In this document: one piece after another, positions 45,300 through 57,800 of the stretch
How positions within the stretch are numbered: the stretch's first letter is position 1
How the letters are laid out: each line of letters starts with the position of its first letter
From: Membranipora membranacea
Lineage: Eukaryota > Bryozoa > Gymnolaemata > Cheilostomatida > Membraniporidae
Assembly (NCBI GenBank): GCA_914767715.1
Contig: OU612074.1
Span: forward strand, 14,742,062 to 14,806,061
Length of the DNA stretch: 64,000 bases
Direction: 5' to 3'
The notes under the pieces: generated by a model
The model's input: the letters and a program-made list of their open reading frames with translations, nothing else
Told to the model about the DNA's origin: nothing
Database searches by the model: none
Made by a program: the position numbers and the translations under genes

Positions 45300-48200
45300 A
45301 TACGCGAATGACAAGGAAAAGCGAAACGGATATTTTGTTCAACATTAAACAAAAAAATGAGGATGTAGATGTCTATTGCGATGGCTGGCTGTTTTGTTTT
45401 TGTTGACTTGTTTTCGTTACCATAAGGTATGCAATGCACTCTTATCCGCTGTCACCCAAAATAATCATGTATCAAAATAATTGATTGCAAAAAACACGAA
45501 CTTAAAAAATTTACAAAGTTTCATCGGCAATGGTGCCATGGTGAGTGTGGCAAAATACTTGATCAATAATTATCACAAATTAGTCGGAATTCGCTGCTAC
45601 CAGTACTAGCTGTTTCCTAGTTATCCCTGCTTGAAATTGCTGATATTTGAATTGACTGAAACCGCGGATCCCGCTGCTGTTTATTGCAGTTGTGAATATG
45701 TTATTTATGTTACACATGAGTCATGTGTTTCACTCACGATATAATACTCAGAAATAACATGAACCTCAGAAAGTCATGCCATCTGAACCCTCTAGATATC
45801 TGTTTCATAGTTTGACATCAATATTTGTAACAAATCCCCTTTTTTTTTTATAAATTTGTGCATTTTTTGTGCAATGCATGTAGTTGTTGGTAGTTTTGGA
45901 AAAGTTGATTATTGTTTTTTGGTAGTGTACAAAACGACGACGACAACACATGGATAAATGCTCCCACTAGCATCTCTTTTTCCCTCAGTGACTCATGTTT
46001 TCTATTATATGTTATAATATCTTTGTGTAAATATTGCGTTGCTGCAAATTAATGCACTAATTCATATACGATCATTTCAAATGGATGTCGTTATCCAGGA
46101 CACATTAATCAACCTATTTGATAAAAACTATTGTCCCTGCCAAATTTAAGTGTAGATCATTTGAAAAGTATGTTTCATCCTTCAATTGACAATTGACAGA
46201 AAGACAATTATTACAGATATTGCTGCCAAGTGAATTGCCGTAGTTTTGGCAAACTCATAGATTTATTATCCATGATGGACCGACATTTTGACTCTCCACC
46301 AGATGTCAAGATGAACAACACAGCTTATAATTTTTTGCATTCATGAGATTCTTTTAGTGATCAATACTTAGTAAAAATAGAAATATGATATTTGCAGCCG
46401 CTACACTTGATAAAAAAAAATCTTGCAATTTAAGTACTTTCAAACGCCAACAAATAAGGCATACATCATGGAGTTATTTCTAGTATCCGCCTAATTTTAC
46501 TTATCAACCCATGTCATTAAGCATAGCCTCCAAAAGTTAGATCGTTATTTTGTACAGTTTTGCAATATAAAACTTTAGTGATTGACTGTGTTTGATTAGA
46601 ATGGACAAAATTACTGCGCAATGCCCTTGGAGGTACAAGTACTCATTTAAACCAAATATAACTAGATTTTTATATCCTTGAGCATGTTGTTTTCAGAAAA
46701 ACTTAAGACAAAATAGACAATTTTAAAAATTTCAAAGTAGAAAGAGCTGGTTGTAACTGATATAATTGATAATTTTTAAATCATCATCAACAACATTACC
46801 ACCATCAACACCACCATCATCAACACCACCATCATCAACACCACCACCACCATCAACACCACCACCATCAACACCACCACCATCATCATCATTTTTGAAT
46901 CCCACAATATTCTTTTAGGATGCTGAGGAAAAGAGTTAGACTAGTTATGATTATTTCTACACTGAATCATCTATGCTAAATATGTGCTCCATGAGAGCTT
47001 GTTTTTTTTTAAAAACTGTGAAGTTTTAACAATTACATGAGTGACAAGTAATGTTTATAAATATATATCAGTTGACAGAATATTGATTGCAGCTTTAGTT
47101 TGAACTGAGGCTGCTGCCCATGACTGTGTTGAGAACAGCCTCAAGCTGTGAAATGAAGTGAAATGATAAACAGCTTTCCAGGCACGGCTTAACACATCGT
47201 TCTAAGCTCAATGGTAACAGGACATCACAGTTGGCTAGAATTTTAAGGCAAAAACTTCAAAAATGTTATCGGTCCACCCAGCAATCATAATAAATTGGTA
47301 AAAAGTAGGGTTTTTTATAATAAGCATAGTTTGCCAACTTTAGGCATATAAACTAAGTACATGTGTACTACTCTGGCTATATGTACTTTATGTTGAATAT
47401 ATAATGATATAGCGGTACAACTATGTATAGAGACAAAGTATTTTTTGCATGGAAGTGCAATTCTATAGAAAAACTAAAACTGGATCAATGCCTATTATTG
47501 TCAGTTGATTACTGGCACCTCATGTTATGAAAATCAGCTTAGGTATTTTGGTGGCGAATCCAAAACAATGAACTAGTTTCCAAAACAATGACCTAATTCT
47601 TTGTTAACAAAAAATTGATGATGAACGGAGGTGATAGAGGATATCAAGGTAGAAAACTAATCAACTAGAGAGGGTGTTCTGTACGAGCAGACACTCTATT
47701 CATGACGCCTATAACGAAAAACACAATGAGGCTGCCTGCACAGCCTTTTTATCTGTCTACTCTGTGATGCGTGCATATATATTTGATGACACCTATAAGA
47801 ATAAAATCTCAACCTTCAGGAGGTTGGACCCCAGGCTACGTTGCAGCCATAATTTGTTACTATCAATCTTACTACGTACAGTTGAGGATAAGAAACCGCC
47901 TAAGCAAAAAAAATTTAAATCACACCATTTGCAACCAGCGATGCTGTTCATGTTATCTGCTGAAAGGAACAATAAATTAATTCATTAGGAGATAATTGTT
48001 TAATGATTTCCTCAAATTACTGCCATTGGTACATTAGTACATTAACCATTTGTACAGAATAACATTTGTAACTACATCAGATTTTTTGCAAGTTTGGGAC
48101 ATCCATTGTAACCCAACATGCAACGACAAAATTGACATAATAACCTATAAAAAAACAATTGATTGACATAAGTTTGGTACGATGCAATGATGGATCAGCA

Positions 48201-48300
48201 GTGTTAGATTAAAAGTATGAATAGTCGGATACTGGTTAACACTGGCACTCAATTTTGACAGCATTCAGAATTTATTGACATTAGGAATAACTTGAGTTGT
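45300..48300 (-). repeat. Segmental duplication block 1 (inverted)
   Basis: Reverse complement resembles parts of the blocks at 51-52 and 56-58 kb. For example, the minus strand around 46240-46320 reads like GGATATCTGGTGGAAAGTCA at 51398 and about 58226, and 47674-47790 resembles the complement of 56990-57100. The orientation matches that of peptide copy 1. Confidence 0.65.
46784..46892. repeat. (CACCATCAA)n / (CAT)n minisatellite
   Basis: About 110 bp of irregular ACCACCATCATCA units. Confidence 0.9.
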
Positions 48301-48619
48301 AAGAACCCCAGCTGTTTGTTGAAGATCCCATCAAATAAGTGGTGATCAAAAATATAACCCTGAGCGATAGCATTAAAATTAAAATCATGTCATCTGCACC
48401 CAGTTTTGTTCTTACTCGGGAATTTTATTTTTATTATTGATCTCCTGAAAACACCAACAGCAACAAAATGAAATGAAAACCAGAAATTATGCCATCTGCA
48501 CCTTGCTACGTTGTTCAACTAGGTCTATTGAGAGATCATCGAGCAACGAGCTCCTCAAATATCTAACCAAAGCTTAGCAAGGAAACCAAGAGACAAGTGC
48601 ATGTTATAGTCAGGCATAT

Positions 48620-48860
48620 ACTCATGATAAAGTTTTGTAGGATTTGCATGAATTACTTATGGTGGAAAAAGTGCCTCCCATAACGGAAGGTATCTCCCAA
48701 TCTTTTTATTACAATGTCACAGTCTCCCGGAAGTGCAATACAAGAAACAAGCACTTTTGGGAGACTGTGACCTTCCCTATGATAAGCAGCCACTTTTTCC
48801 ACCATCAATAATTCAACCCACGTTTTTTAAATGCAAATCTGACAAAACTTTACCATAAGT
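48620..48860. mobile_element. Foldback element, about 240 bp
   Basis: Nested inverted repeats: ATGATAAAGTTTTGTAGGATTTGCAT against its complement near 48828-48855, TGGTGGAAAAAGTG (48661) against its complement at 48791-48804, and GTCACAGTCTCCC (48717) against GGGAGACTGTGAC (48759). The whole would fold on itself. Confidence 0.8.
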
Positions 48861-49854
48861 ACCTTGGTCTTTGGGTAGTCTTTATTCCTTCAATTTGGAA
48901 TTTTGATATATAGTTCCATAACGGTTCAAAATGTACTTATTAGGCAAATTTTTGTCAGGCCGTCATACTTCCCTTGGGGCAATCTTCCCTGATAAATATA
49001 GTTTTCACGTAAATCATAATATTCATTTCTCAAATAACCAAGGACTTGTATGAAAGGTTCTGTCCCAAATATTTAGGCTAAAGCTGCAAGAAACTCCGCT
49101 GCATTCTAACCCATCGTAACACATCATAATCATCACCAAAGTTTGTAATCTGCAAAAAATGTCATAGCACAAACTTATTACAAGTTCGGCATTAATTGGC
49201 TTTTTTGCAATGATGGCTCAGCGATATCAGTAATTTGTTCAAATAGTCAAATTTGTACACTGTGACATTACCAGACTTGATGACATTGCGAATTATTGCA
49301 AGCTGCAAGAGTTAATGTTGCAAAAAGGTAATTGATGCTATGTATCAGTGAATATCACATAACCAAATCAGTTAAACCGCAAAAAATCTACCAACCTTTG
49401 TTGATAACTATCTGATAACCATAGCTATGAAAAAAAATGTAAGTGAGTTGTCCACTAGGAGAGAATTGATTAATTGCTTCCTGAAAACTCTATCATGCTT
49501 TGCAACAATAGTTTTAACCAGTATTTTTTATTTACTCAATTAGGTAATTTTTTGCGCGCTGTAGAATCTACACATTTTGGCTTCTGTGAATTTTGGCGTA
49601 CATGTTCCTTGTCTCTCCCAAAGGATACCTACCCCAGAATAAAAGGTTTTCACTCAAATGTTCTACCTAGATATCCTCTATCACCTCTTCTTGTACATGA
49701 TCAGATTTTTGTTCAGAAAGAAAGAGGTCACAGAAGATATTATTGCATTGTTTAGGATTTGCCACCGCAATACCTAACCTGATTTGCATAACAGGAGGTG
49801 CCAGTAACCAAAATGATATATTACGCAGCGATCCGTTGGTTAAAATTGCGAGGT

Positions 49855-50032
49855 TCCACCACTCACCACATCCCGGAGAATGGGTGGCAAGTTGGAGGGA
49901 GGGGGCCAGTTTTGCTCTCAGTTTCTAGGCAGGTCCGAGCACACCTGGGGGGGGGGGCAAATAATCCCAGTAGTCAGTGGACTGCAGCGGGACTTGAAGG
50001 TCGGCTCTCTAACCAACTGAGCCACCTCCAGT
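49855..50032 (-). repeat. tRNA-derived SINE, copy 4
   Basis: Minus-strand head GGAGGTGGCTCAGTTGGTTAG and shared body GGTGTGCTCGGACCTGCCT. A G9/C9 run has grown inside the body. Confidence 0.85.
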
Positions 50033-50767
50033 TTCAGTTTTTGTATCGTATTCCACAAAAAAACTTTATCCTTTTCTCTGTTCAAAGTTGTACTATCATA
50101 TCATTATACACTCAGCATAAAGTACATGGAGCAGGAGTAGTGCACATGTACTTAGTTTATATGCCTAAGTTTGGCAAGCTGTTTGGTACCAAAAAAGATC
50201 CCTTCTCTTTACCAACATAATGATTGTAGGATGAAAGGATCAAATTTTTGGTGTTTTTATCATTTAATTAATCATATTGAGGCTGCTCTCAACACAGTGT
50301 TTGTACAAACACCTGGTTTCAATTTTGCTAAAAAAACTGAAAATTCCTGTGTAGGATTAGAAATGTTTTCTCATGATATTATTATAATCATTTCGGCTCC
50401 TGCAGTAAATTATGTTATTTATTCTTGGATGCTAAAATATATTTGTAATGCTCGTTAAACCAAATGAAAACATTTGCATGTCATTTCAGATGGGCAATAG
50501 CCTTAGTGAGATTAAAGTTGCAGTTAACATTCTACATACTGATAAATATTTATTTATTTTTATTTATTCCCCAAAACCTCGTTGGTTTTCAGAACCATCC
50601 CTCATGGAGCAAATCTTTAACATAAATGGTAGATAGAGTGTAGAAACACAACTTGTAGAATAAGTAAAACTCGTGAATCGCTTAACTCTTTTCCTCGATC
50701 TGCATAATTTAAGATTATTCAGGCATTCATCACACTTTGAGTGATTCTGCTGCTCCTACGCACATAC

Positions 50768-50824
50768 TCGAGGATGAGGATGACGATCACAATGACAATG
50801 ACGATGACAATGACGATGATGATG
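50768..50824. repeat. (GATGAC/AATGAC)n microsatellite
   Basis: Irregular hexanucleotide tract. Confidence 0.85.
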
Positions 50825-50914
50825 GTTTCCGTGAAATCCGTAACATCCTCAAAGACATTTAAATAAATCTGGTTGGTTAAATGTTTGTTAAAATCCCAAT
50901 GGTCAGTCACTCAC

Positions 50915-51092
50915 CACCTCGTGGCTGCGAAATAGTGCAGCGCCTATTTGCTCTCTATTTGCAGGCAGGTCGGAGGACATGTGGGGTCCAACAACTCCAA
51001 GTAGCCAGTGGACTGCAGTGGGATTCAAACCCACAACCTTCAACACTTGCATGCTGAAGGACCGGCGCTCTAACCACTGAGCCACCTCCTTC
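50915..51092 (-). repeat. tRNA-derived SINE, copy 5 (best preserved)
   Basis: Minus-strand A box GGCTCAGTGGTTAGAGCGCC and B box GGTTTGAATCCC, then the shared body CCGACCTGCCTGCAAATAGA. This copy gives the clearest view of the pol III promoter. Confidence 0.88.
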
Positions 51093-53892
51093 TTGTTATA
51101 CTTGTTTTAACATAATCAATAAAATTGTACAACGCAAAACCGTACAACATAAAAAACTATTCTGTGTGAAATAATAACTCAACAACATGGGCTTTTATGT
51201 TAGAATAGGCGAATGCTGGTACTAGCTCCAGGATGTATGCCATATTTGTTGGCATTTAAAAGTACCCAAATTGCAAGATTTAAGTTGTGTTATCGAATGT
51301 AGCGGCTGCAAAAATCATGTCTTTATGTGTAAGAGGTGATCACATATGAATATCGCTAATACCAAAAATAAAAATAAGGAGAGCAGTGTTGTTCCTCTGG
51401 ATATCTGGTGGAAAGTCAATATGGGGGTCCATCATGGATAATAAATCAATGAGTTTGCCAGAAACTCTGACAATCAACTTGGGAACAATATTCAGCGTGA
51501 AATCAATTAATGAAACATACTGAACACCTTTCAAATGATCTAGAACAAGAACTGGCAGGGATATTACGTTTTATAAAATAGTTGACAAATATATCCTGGA
51601 TAGCAGCATCCAATTTGGAATGAAAGTTAATGAATCGGTACATTCACTTGCAACAACAGAACTTTTACAAAAATTCACCAAAAAGATGCAAAATAGAAAT
51701 TGTCAAAAAAGGAAAATGGTGCATTTTCTGTGTAAATAATCTGTTCTTGCAAGTGAAAGGATTAATTAATATTAGCGTATAATATTTGATGCACTACCCT
51801 GCAAGGCTGGAACGGGTTCGATCCTGTCGATAAACTTACAACAACAAAAAAACAGAAATTGCACCATCTGTACCCGACTATGATATTAATCCATTAGGAG
51901 ATAATTGATTAATGAGTTCCTCATATGACAGACATTAGTACAGAAATAAATTTGTTATTACATAATTTTTGTGTGTGAAAATTTGGGAGATTTAATCTCT
52001 AACATATCATTTTTTGTCAGTCACATTGTTTATTCCCTAAGGGGCTGGACGATATCCACCCTGAATATATATGTTATCACCCTAATCATGTTATCTTTAC
52101 TAAATGAGTGCGGCAATGACCCTTGTAGTTTTGGAGATCACCCTTCACACAAAAACTTTGATAGCTTAAGGCTTCCTAATACAATTTAATACCAAAACAG
52201 AAAAAAATTCTGAATAGCCTACCTGTGATCAGTGTATTGCCTGTAATATTCTCATTTTTACCTCTCTTTGCTCATTTTCCTGTTATTTACAACCTCTATC
52301 TGAAACAATATCTGGTCGTATTTGTTTTACTGCCTTTTTTATCGTCAAATTGATTGCGCTGGACTCTTATCATTTTAAACAGAACATTCCAGATTTGTTG
52401 GCATTTGAAATTAATTGAGTTAAGATTTCAAGATATTTTTAACTCTCATGAGATTGCGCCCACTCTAATCCATTGTATCCCAACATTATGAGTCAACAAA
52501 ATTTGTAGTTTGCAATGAAAACATAACACGTGAACAAAACTTGACTGACATAAGTTGGCGATGGTGCAATGATGGACCAACGACATAGGGTTAAACCTAC
52601 GGCTCCTACCTATTGGCACTCAAATTTTTCGACATCTGGAGTTACTTGCAAGCGCCCCAGCGGTTTGTTGCAGATCCCGACAACTAAGTTGCGATCAAAA
52701 ACATTAATCTCGATGATAGAAAAAAAAAGAATATCATGTCATCTACACCCAGTATTGTTGTTACTCAGGATATCTGATGAAATGTAACTGGGTTGGTCTA
52801 ATAGAATCTTATTTTTGTTTTCTCCTGAAAACACAAGCAATCAGCTCAGCAACAATATCTCTACAAGCCTTCCTTCTTGCGAACTTTTTGAGTTATTTAT
52901 ATTTTTCATTGTCGATTATAATCATCTTTATGAATGTTTTTCATACAGTGATAGAACAAATAACTTAAAAAATAAGGAAAAGCGGAGAGACAAAGAAAAG
53001 ACAAATACTTTAGTAATAATTTTAACAAGATTTAAATTGCTTTCATAATAGTTGTTTGATATGAAATATTGTACGATATGAAATCCGACGATACTCAGAT
53101 ATTAAGGGTAGTCAGGCAGTATGGAACCATGAGCCTCGAGACCGTGTAACTTGCTCTTTGCTCATTAACACTCTACAGGCATCGGGAGTCACTTCTAACC
53201 TACTGCTGCTAGTATATGGAAAGTTTGATTCTAATCGAAATTTTAATTGTTCTCAGGAAACTAGGTGATTGCAATGTTTAGCACAACAATTAGGGTGGTA
53301 AAACAAATTATGAATCGATTTAAAACTGAAAAGAAAATCTGAAGTACTTTCCGCAAATCGAGCTAGCTCTGCGAAATGTTTTCCATTGGGGTCATCATGC
53401 AATCAAATTCACAAACTAGAAGACTCAACCCTGCATCATAAAGTCAAGAGTTAGATATAATTAAAGAAAAACATATTCTTTTACATTTTAAAAACGTGAG
53501 GTTATGTGACACACCAATTGCAGCATTATAAGTGTAACACCATGGCTAGAAGACAATCCATAATTTGTACATTTGTACATTTGTGAAAATAAATATCTTA
53601 ACAGATGGCAATAAATTCACCTAGGTACCATAGCCAACTACTACCATTATTTGCAAGCAACAAATTTTGGAGATTGATTATATTGTGTTTCAATGGATTA
53701 AGGTCCAGCGCAATTCCTTTTGAGATACAAATGATATTTAGAAAACAAAACAGCCTGTCTGCAAACACCTGGGCGCTGGGCTAGGCATCCTTTTTCTGCA
53801 GTAAAGAGTCTTTTTTTTTGTGATATCAAACTTTTACACCCATTAAATATGGCTGGGTATTGTTTAATATGTGATGCAAATTTCTTTCGGTC

Positions 53893-53900
53893 TATAAAAG
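53893..53900 (+). promoter_or_regulatory. TATA box of peptide copy 2
   Basis: TATAAAAG followed by ACACAAACTCTCAC at about 53923, the same arrangement as in copies 1 and 3. Confidence 0.7.
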
Positions 53901-53975
53901 CGCCGCTAGCATCAAGTCAAAACACAAACTCTCACAATCTCAATCTATCGAGAAGAACACAGATTATCAGCAATC

Positions 53976-54657
53976 ACGCTCTTCGTTAAGACTTTAAGTG
54001 GAGTGAAATTTAATTTTATCTCGATTCTTATCATTTAAGCAACTCTTCTGATCATGCAGTGTATGGTTGGTGCCCAAAACTGTAGTAAGTAGTTATTTTT
54101 TGACATCAGTATTCATATTTACTGTTTACTTTATCTCACAATGACTTGTACCGAGGAGCATGCATAGGAAGAGTTTGTAAAGCAACGAGAAGGTTTCCTA
54201 GTCATTAGTGCCACTTATAAACCACTGACAGCTGTAACTCAGCGTCAAGCATATCGCTACAAGGTTGGAGATGTAGTGGCTGGTGACAGCGTCCAAATGC
54301 ATAAAGTTATACCATACGGGATTGTTCTTTCGTCTGCATGCACATGTACATACAGAAGACCTCCATTATTTTGTGACCTATTTATCTACAAAAAATTAAG
54401 ACTGGTTCAAACTATTGTTGCAAAGCTAATTTCTAGAGTTTTCAGGAAACCATTGTGCTAATGGACCAACTCACTGATTTTTGTGATCAGTCAAAGTTGA
54501 AACGATTATGACAGCTTTGGCACAAACCTGATTATCGTCTTTTATTTTCACAGTGGAACCAAGTTATGCAGGACCGAGTATTTCAGCGATGGAATGTGAG
54601 AGCTTCTGCCTATCATTGGATCACATGGTTACAGATATGGAATGTTACTGCTGCTGA
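53976..54657 (+). pseudogene. Cysteine-rich peptide, copy 2 (start of signal peptide lost)
   Basis: Exon 1 homology 53976-54084 and exon 2 54554-54657 (104 nt, same length as in copy 1), with donor AGTAAGT and acceptor TTTTCACAG. All six cysteines are kept (AQNC; ECESFC; ECYCC). At the position of the copy 1 start codon the sequence is ACG, and the signal-peptide frame is shifted with a TAA shortly before the next ATG at 54054. That ATG gives only ten residues before the splice, too short for a signal peptide. The poly(A) signal present in copy 3 (AATAAA at 60847) reads AAAAAA here (near 54775). The 5' promoter looks sound. Either a pseudogene or a leaderless peptide. Confidence 0.7.
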
Positions 54658-54899
54658 TTATAGTGATAGCAGCTCTTACCAAATATTGAAACCCTTGATT
54701 TTGACCTGACTATTACATTGCTCTACTATAAATACTTTATCACTTTAAATTTATATGAGACCCGAGAGCTTGTAGAAAAAAACATCTTGCATTATGACCA
54801 ATCTGTCTTATTTTACCTACGCCAGAACTCTTTATAAGAATAAGATTTCAGTTTGTCAAGTAGCTTTTCACTACAATTATTTCTTTATGTATGTTAATT

Positions 54900-57800
54900 A
54901 TTACCTTAAGTGATGGTCACATTTTGACCTCAGTAACAAAATTAAATGAAAACAAGAAATTATGCCAGCTTGACCTAGCAAAGTTGTTCAACTAGGTCTT
55001 TGAGAGATAATTGAGCAGTGAGCTCCTCAAATATCCAGCATGAGCTTAGCAATGACACTTCCAATCTTTTTTGCAAGCTTAAGTCATTTTATCCTTTAAT
55101 TGAGAATTTGTAAATGTGGTTGCTTGATGGTTCAAGACACACTGATTAAAAACTCAATTTTTTGTCAAGCCATCATTTATCCCTCAGTGGGAGATCTACC
55201 CTGATAATAACAGCTTTCACCCAATTTATAATACTTTTGAGAAACATTTCATTATCCAAACATAAGTCAATCTAGTTAGCTGCAAAGGCATTGCACTGTA
55301 CTCTAATCTAAGGTAACCACAAACATAATCATAATTATAATCATTTGTAAAATGGCATAGCACAAAACTGAAGAATTGATCGGCATTAATTGGTTTTTGT
55401 GCAATGATGGCTTGGTGATATGTTCAAATAGTCCGATACAAACTGGTGCCCTGTGACATATACCGCGAAAGTTCACCAAGCTCTTTTGTTAGCTATCTGA
55501 TAAAAAAGTCGGTAAGTCGGCCTATTAGCCCGTTCGGCCCATTTGATTAATGGTTTCCTGAAACTGTAACAATTAGCTTTGCAACAATAGTTTCAACTGT
55601 CTAATTTGTTTGCACATTTACTTAATTTTTTACATGATGTAGGATCCACACATTTTGGTCTTTGAAAATTTTGACAGACATGTTCCTTGTCTCTCCCAGA
55701 GGATACCTACCCTGAAATAAAATATTTTCACCCGAATTTATATATCCTATATAAGATAACTTTTTCTTTCGTGATTTTTTATTCTCCTTTCAAACTGTCT
55801 ATTTTTACAAAAATTTCTGTGTAAATAACAGAACCTCAAACAAAGTTTTAAGGACATTTTTTATGGCCAAAAATCGTGTGCTGCACCCAAATCCATTGTA
55901 ATCCAACATAAGTGATCAACAAAATTGTTAGCTTGCAAATAAAATCATAACAGACTCAAACGAATCAAGCAATATGAACCCACTTCGGTGAACTACTTGG
56001 CTTATAAAAATTGTGACATATAACTCAGGATACTAGTTTACCAGTACTAGATGTTACCTTTTTACTCAGATTTGGAAGCACCTAGGTTGCAAGACATCAA
56101 AAGCAACTCAATTTCGCAGATACCATCATCAATAATACTACGCTGAAATTGTGATCACCATATATATCTCAGCAAATCATTAGATACATACAAAACCATG
56201 CCACTGTAGCTAGTTATGTTTTTCCTCTAGATATCTGGTAAGAGTCTAAAGGTCCGTCTACCAATGATAATTAATCAATGAGTTTGCCAAGAGTTTGACA
56301 ATAATTTGGCAAAAATATCTGTAACTAGATTTTGTGTCAACTCAATTCAATTATAATTCAGTGTGCATTCAAACAATTAAACTTATTGAACACGTTTTTA
56401 TTGTTCTTGTTGCTGGTTGTTAGTTTTCGTCTCCTCAAACTGGTAGGGACATATACTCGTATTAGAATATTACAGGCTCTCCAGATATTCAAATTTTTTA
56501 ATTTTTATCATGTTTCAAAGTGATCTGATTTGTCTGTGAAGGGTGGTCAATAAAACAATCAGGTTAATATGGGTCACTGTTTATTATTGTTGCTGCACTC
56601 TTCTCTGCATTCTTCAAAGCAACACATTTTGGGTGAAAACCTTCATTGTGAGGGTGGATATCCCCTAACCACCGAGGGACAGACAATGTGACTGACGAAA
56701 TTGTTGTGTATGAGATTGAATCTCCCAAACTTGCAAAAAACAACAATGTAGTTACAAATTTTGGTTCAGAACTAAGGTTGGTATAATGAGGAACTCATTA
56801 ATCAATTATTTCCCAATGGATTAATATCATAGCCAGGTACAGTTGGTACGATGTCATTTTTTTTTGGTCCCTCGATTGCTAAGGTGCAATTTTTGCCATC
56901 GACATAACAAATTTTGGCTGAAACATGTCGCACAGGGTCTAAACTCTTGAATGTTAGGATTCCATTCAATATAGGTCGAAGCGAACCTATATGCATGCAT
57001 CACAGAGAAATTCAGGTACATAAAAAGACAATGCAGGCAGCCACATTGTATTTTTCGTATTTTGGTATCTTGAATTCATTTTCTGCTCGTACAGAACGAA
57101 GACCTCCTTTAGTTGAGCTGTTCTCTACCTTGATCACCTCAGTCACCTTGTTTATGATTAATATTTTGGCCTAGAAAGTAAAAGGTCATAGAAGATATAT
57201 ATGCAGTGTTTTGGATTCGCAATCAAAATACCTAAGTTGATTTGCATAATATGAAATGCCAGTCACCAAAATGATAATTACAGGCATTGATTTAGTTCAA
57301 GCATTTGTATTATATTCAATTTCATTGCAAAAAAACCTATATATTTTTCCCTATAAATAGTTGTACTGTAATATCATTCTGTTTATTTGACTAAAAGTAC
57401 ATATAGCAGGAGTAGTACACCTGTACTCAATTCAGAAAACAAGCAAGGCAAGCTAGTACATGAAATATAAAAAATCATCCATACCATCAGTATGATTTCA
57501 GGGTGTATCAATAACATTTTTGAAGTTTTTGCCTAGAGTCTCTTGCCAACTTTGATATCCTGTTACCATTGATCTGAGCTGACAACAATATAGATGTGAC
57601 TCCTCGTGCTATTGTCATTTCATTTCATTGAGTCTGAACTCAACAAAGTGTTTGCACCAATACCTTGATTCATTATAACTAAAGCTTAAAATTCTCAACA
57701 ATCTTGGGCAGGATTAAAATGTTTTCTGATATTATATCACAATCCAATCAGCTCCAATAGTTAGTGATGATATATAATCCTGCATTTTAAATATATTTTC

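Larger units (their letters stand above)
48400..53880 (+). repeat. Segmental duplication block 2
   Basis: Collinear with 54900-60060 in many stretches, for example CAACTAGGTCTNTTGAGAGA (48518/54988), the GCAATGATGGCT stretch (49208/55402) and CATGTTCCTTGTCTCTCCCA (49599/55679). No ORF here is convincing; the block ends in peptide copy 2. Confidence 0.7.

Noticed and set aside
46784-46892. CRISPR-like repeat array
   Set aside because: Irregular CAC/CAT minisatellite without unique spacers; the genome is eukaryotic.
47674-47988. 104-codon ORF in duplication block 1
   Set aside because: A diverged inverted copy near 57.0 kb does not preserve the frame, so it is not under coding constraint.
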